64,000 nucleotides of DNA, taken from Sternotherus odoratus. Taxonomy: Eukaryota; Chordata; Testudines; Kinosternidae. Shown here piece by piece: positions 61,131 through 64,000 of this stretch. The notes below the pieces were generated by a model. The model saw only the letters and a program-made list of their open reading frames with translations. It was not told the DNA's origin and did no database searches. The first letter of the stretch is position 1, and each line of letters starts with the position of its first letter. The position numbers and the translations under genes were made by a program. The DNA lies in assembly GCA_032164245.1 (NCBI GenBank), contig JAVMKO010000001.1, positions 62,664,892 to 62,728,891 on the forward strand, in the 5' to 3' direction.

Positions 61131-63570
61131 CACTCTAAACTCCCTGGGCAGGGACTGACATTTACTATATATTTGAAAAGCTTAGCACAATGGGACCCCA
61201 ACTCAGTTGTAGCCTTTCACCACTATTACACTATCAATGACAAATAATAATGCAGGTAAAATAAGTTCCATTTTGCTGGTCTTCATCATTGTCTTTAATT
61301 GGAATCATTCACAAAAGGTATCAAATACTACTAAGAAAATTATTTTACCAATGCCAGATATATGCATACTGTACACATTAACTGGTGCATTCATTTTATT
61401 GCAATATTGTAATTCCCAGTAACTAAATTGAATACATAGATTCACACGATTCTTCTCAAGGCAGTCAATACCCTATGTGCAGTACAAGCGAGATAAAAAG
61501 GGTTCTTGGATTTAGTAGGCATATGCCTCAAGGTAGTATTATTTTAACACTTTCTCTGTTTAATTGAATTATCATGTTGTAGTCTCTTTTGTTCTTTAAA
61601 TTAATTACTTCACACAGTGATAAATGGCCCTAGTTATGCTGCAACTATTGCTGCTGTGTAGCTGTATCAGCACAGTATGCAGTAGGGAAAGGCTATTTTT
61701 TGAAGAAAAGAGGAACAAAGGAATGAGTGGGATTTACAACAAAAATAAATAAAACAACAAAACACTCAACCCACTGTAATTTGTATCGCCTGCCAATATT
61801 TCTGTGGAGCAAAAAACAGCTTTCATAAACCATACTGTAAACCATCCCATGAATTCTTCAATTTTGTAACTCAGACGAGGTGAAACTCAAAGATGTTAAT
61901 TTCAAACACTACTCAAACACATTTTCTATAGAAAATATTATGTTTCATGCACGTTGGCTTTTTTCTATTCTTATTTCAGAAGTTTAACCTCTTTTGGCAT
62001 ATTTTATATAGTTCAGTATTTGTATAAATATGCTACATATTCTGTCAACAGATGGACTCTGAGACTTATGCTTCTAAATGTCTTTTGAAAGTGGAATTTA
62101 AGCTCTTAAGTGACTATGATGCTTTTTAATTTTTTAGCCATGGGACCTAAAAAGTGTTATACTTTTATCTATGCAACCATGGTCCCTTTTAAATTGTTGC
62201 TGGAGCCCCAGGCAGCATAAGTCAGGCAGTGCACATGGGCTGGCTAGGGGAGGCTGATCCCCCAGCCCCGCCCTTTCTCCCAAGGCCCTGCCCCTTCCGG
62301 GGGTCTGGAGCTGGGCCCCCGTACTAGAAAGTGTTTAATATTACTTTCACCCTGCTTACACATTATCATTTACAGCCATCACACAGCTGTAGACTATATT
62401 CTTAGCATAGAGTAGTCCTCATTTGGCCAAGATCCCTGTATACATATAGCTTTCTAGATCTTGTCCAGGAATGGATGCCCAAAAACCCCTTAATTATTTT
62501 GGTTCTGTTGTTCTCTGAATTTTCATCCTCCATACTGTTGAGGATATTTACAAATGACAGTTACCTCTTCGCCCATTAAGAGCTAAAGAATATTCAGTGA
62601 TCAAGTTTCCTTTTTATCTGAAATACTAGACAGCACCCAGTTGCTTTGACTTACCTGAATTGAAAGGTGACAGAAAGATTTTCTTCTTGGAATTTACATA
62701 GTAAGACTTCTACAGAGAATGTCTGACTGTAACAGTGGATTTCATCTTGGTCTTTGCAATCAAATTATTTTTGTCATATTTGGTTGTTGAGTGGTAACTT
62801 AATAACAGAGCTAAAACTTCACAACAAGCTGCTCGTGAATTCATGCTTCAGAAAAACATGCGTAAATGGTGAAATTCTTTTAAAGTGTATCATTTAAGTC
62901 TGGGATGTCACTTGAGTTATGTAAATGTAAATATCTGCAGAGTATGAAAGCACAAATTGAAAGCCAAAAAAATACATGTTTTTGTTTTACCCAGTTATGT
63001 AATAGCATGTGATGCCTATGACCTCTGCTCTTGCATTTGCCTCCTAGATGTACAGGAACCAAAAGAATAATGTCATCTAAAATTACTGTTTGTAGCAGAA
63101 ATGTTGCATGGTCAGTCATAGTCTAGGACCCCTGAAGGTAGAATCTGCCGCATAACTAATATAATTTGACAAGCACAACTGCACTCTTAAAGTTGATACA
63201 GAAGTTGCTGGGCTATGAAGCCAATTAAGGAAATAAACAGGATTAAAACTATATGGAAATTACTCAGCTGTTTGCACTACTTTTATATTATAATATGAAA
63301 AGACTAATAAAGAAAAATTGCTAATGACATGAAACATAGGAAACTGCAATTATTCTGAAGACTGAATAAACATTCTGCAGGAGGTTATATTCGTCTATTT
63401 ACTCTGTTGAATATTTCCCCTCTCCCAGTAGCTCACTTGAGATATAATAGACACAATGTGACCGAAAAAATTGTCAAATCAGCATATCAGATTTTTATAC
63501 GTTTGCATATCTTTGAAAAGCTGACAGATTTTTTAAAAAAAGTTCTAAGTTCATATGTAGTTGAGAACCA
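61131..63570. other. Intronic sequence with a small GC-rich patch
   Basis: Mostly unrecognised. Positions 62195-62330 (CAGCCCCGCCCTTTCTCCC, GGCCCTGCCCCTTCC) resemble the GC-rich part of hAT-like turtle repeats, but no termini are visible. Confidence 0.4.
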
Positions 63571-63574
63571 TTCA

Positions 63575-64000
63575 GAATCATAAAAGATATAGAAATGTGG
63601 GGGTGAAAGGGACATCAAGCAGTCAAGTTCACCCTGCCCCCATGCCAAGTCAAGATTAAGTATACCTAGACCATCCCTAGCAGGTGTTTCTCTAACCTGC
63701 TCTTAAAAACCTCCAGTGATGAAGATTCTACAGCCTCCCTAGGTAACTTGTTCCAGTGCTTTACAGTCTTTGTAGTTTGGAAGTTTTTTCCTAATAGCCA
63801 ACCTAAATTTCCTTGGCTGTGAACTAAGCCAATTACTTTTTGTCCTTCCCTCAGTGAAAATGATCATTTTATAACAGCCCTTAACATATTTGAAGACTGT
63901 AATCATGTCTCCAAAGTGCTAGCAACCCCTCCTAGCTTGAATGGTATTTGCAGATTGAATAAGCATACTCTCCACTCCATCATCTAAATCATTAATATAA
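63575..64000 (-). mobile_element. CR1 3' region, antisense, cut by right edge
   Basis: The plus strand reads GATGAAGATTCTACAGCCTC, CTAGGTAACTTGTTCCAGTG, TTTTTTCCTAATAGCCAACC and AATCATGTCTCC, the complement of the CR1 3' region in order. It continues beyond the window. Confidence 0.85.

Overview
The window looks like vertebrate nuclear DNA, most likely from a cryptodiran turtle. The lineage evidence is the repeat content: a tRNA-headed SINE with a CR1-like tail at 22997-23184 (the tortoise Pol III SINE type), many CR1 3' ends, Penelope-like elements, a DIRS element, Ty3/Gypsy remains, solo LTRs, and hAT, Harbinger and Tigger-type non-autonomous DNA transposons. There is no prokaryotic gene organisation.

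The only host gene I can support is on the minus strand. Three short exons at 56941-57042, 35785-35949 and 20996-21070 have proper splice sites. They encode, in order, 114 consecutive residues of the N-terminal coiled coil of liprin-alpha-2 (PPFIA2), a presynaptic active-zone scaffold. All three exons are multiples of three and phase 0. The rest of the window is intron: about 21.0 kb between the first two exons, 14.7 kb between the second and third, and incomplete introns at both edges.

Layout. 1-2.65 kb: degraded DIRS element (minus). 3.29-8.53 kb: a Penelope-like element between two oppositely oriented solo LTRs of one family. 8.5-21 kb: mostly unique AT-rich intron with a Harbinger-like MITE, a GC-rich fold-back repeat, a MIR and a microsatellite. 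21-35.8 kb: Cry-type SINE, solo LTR, CR1 LINE (plus), Gypsy pol remnant (minus) with a nested insertion. 36.8-42.4 kb: Tigger-like MITE, truncated hAT, Penelope 3' end, MIR, a 1.2-kb GC-rich hAT element holding a perfect 54-bp inverted repeat, and another solo LTR. 44.5-48.5 kb: LINE/Penelope junction, then CR1 fragments in opposite orientations, one split by a solo LTR. 51-55.5 kb: hAT-like elements, a GC-rich element with promoter-like motifs, and an inverted pair of unclassified repeats. 57-64 kb: a hAT element beside an inverted repeat, a 100-bp tandem duplication, a Harbinger-like MITE and a CR1 3' end running off the edge.

The genes do not form a pathway. The biology is one neuronal gene with long introns used as an insertion site by many transposon classes. 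The least ordinary signals are hammerhead-like folds at three Penelope 3' ends, the perfect palindrome arms in the GC-rich hAT element, and ZNF143/NRF1-like motifs in a repeat-like GC-rich block. All element names come from recognising motifs and from memory of families; no database search was run.
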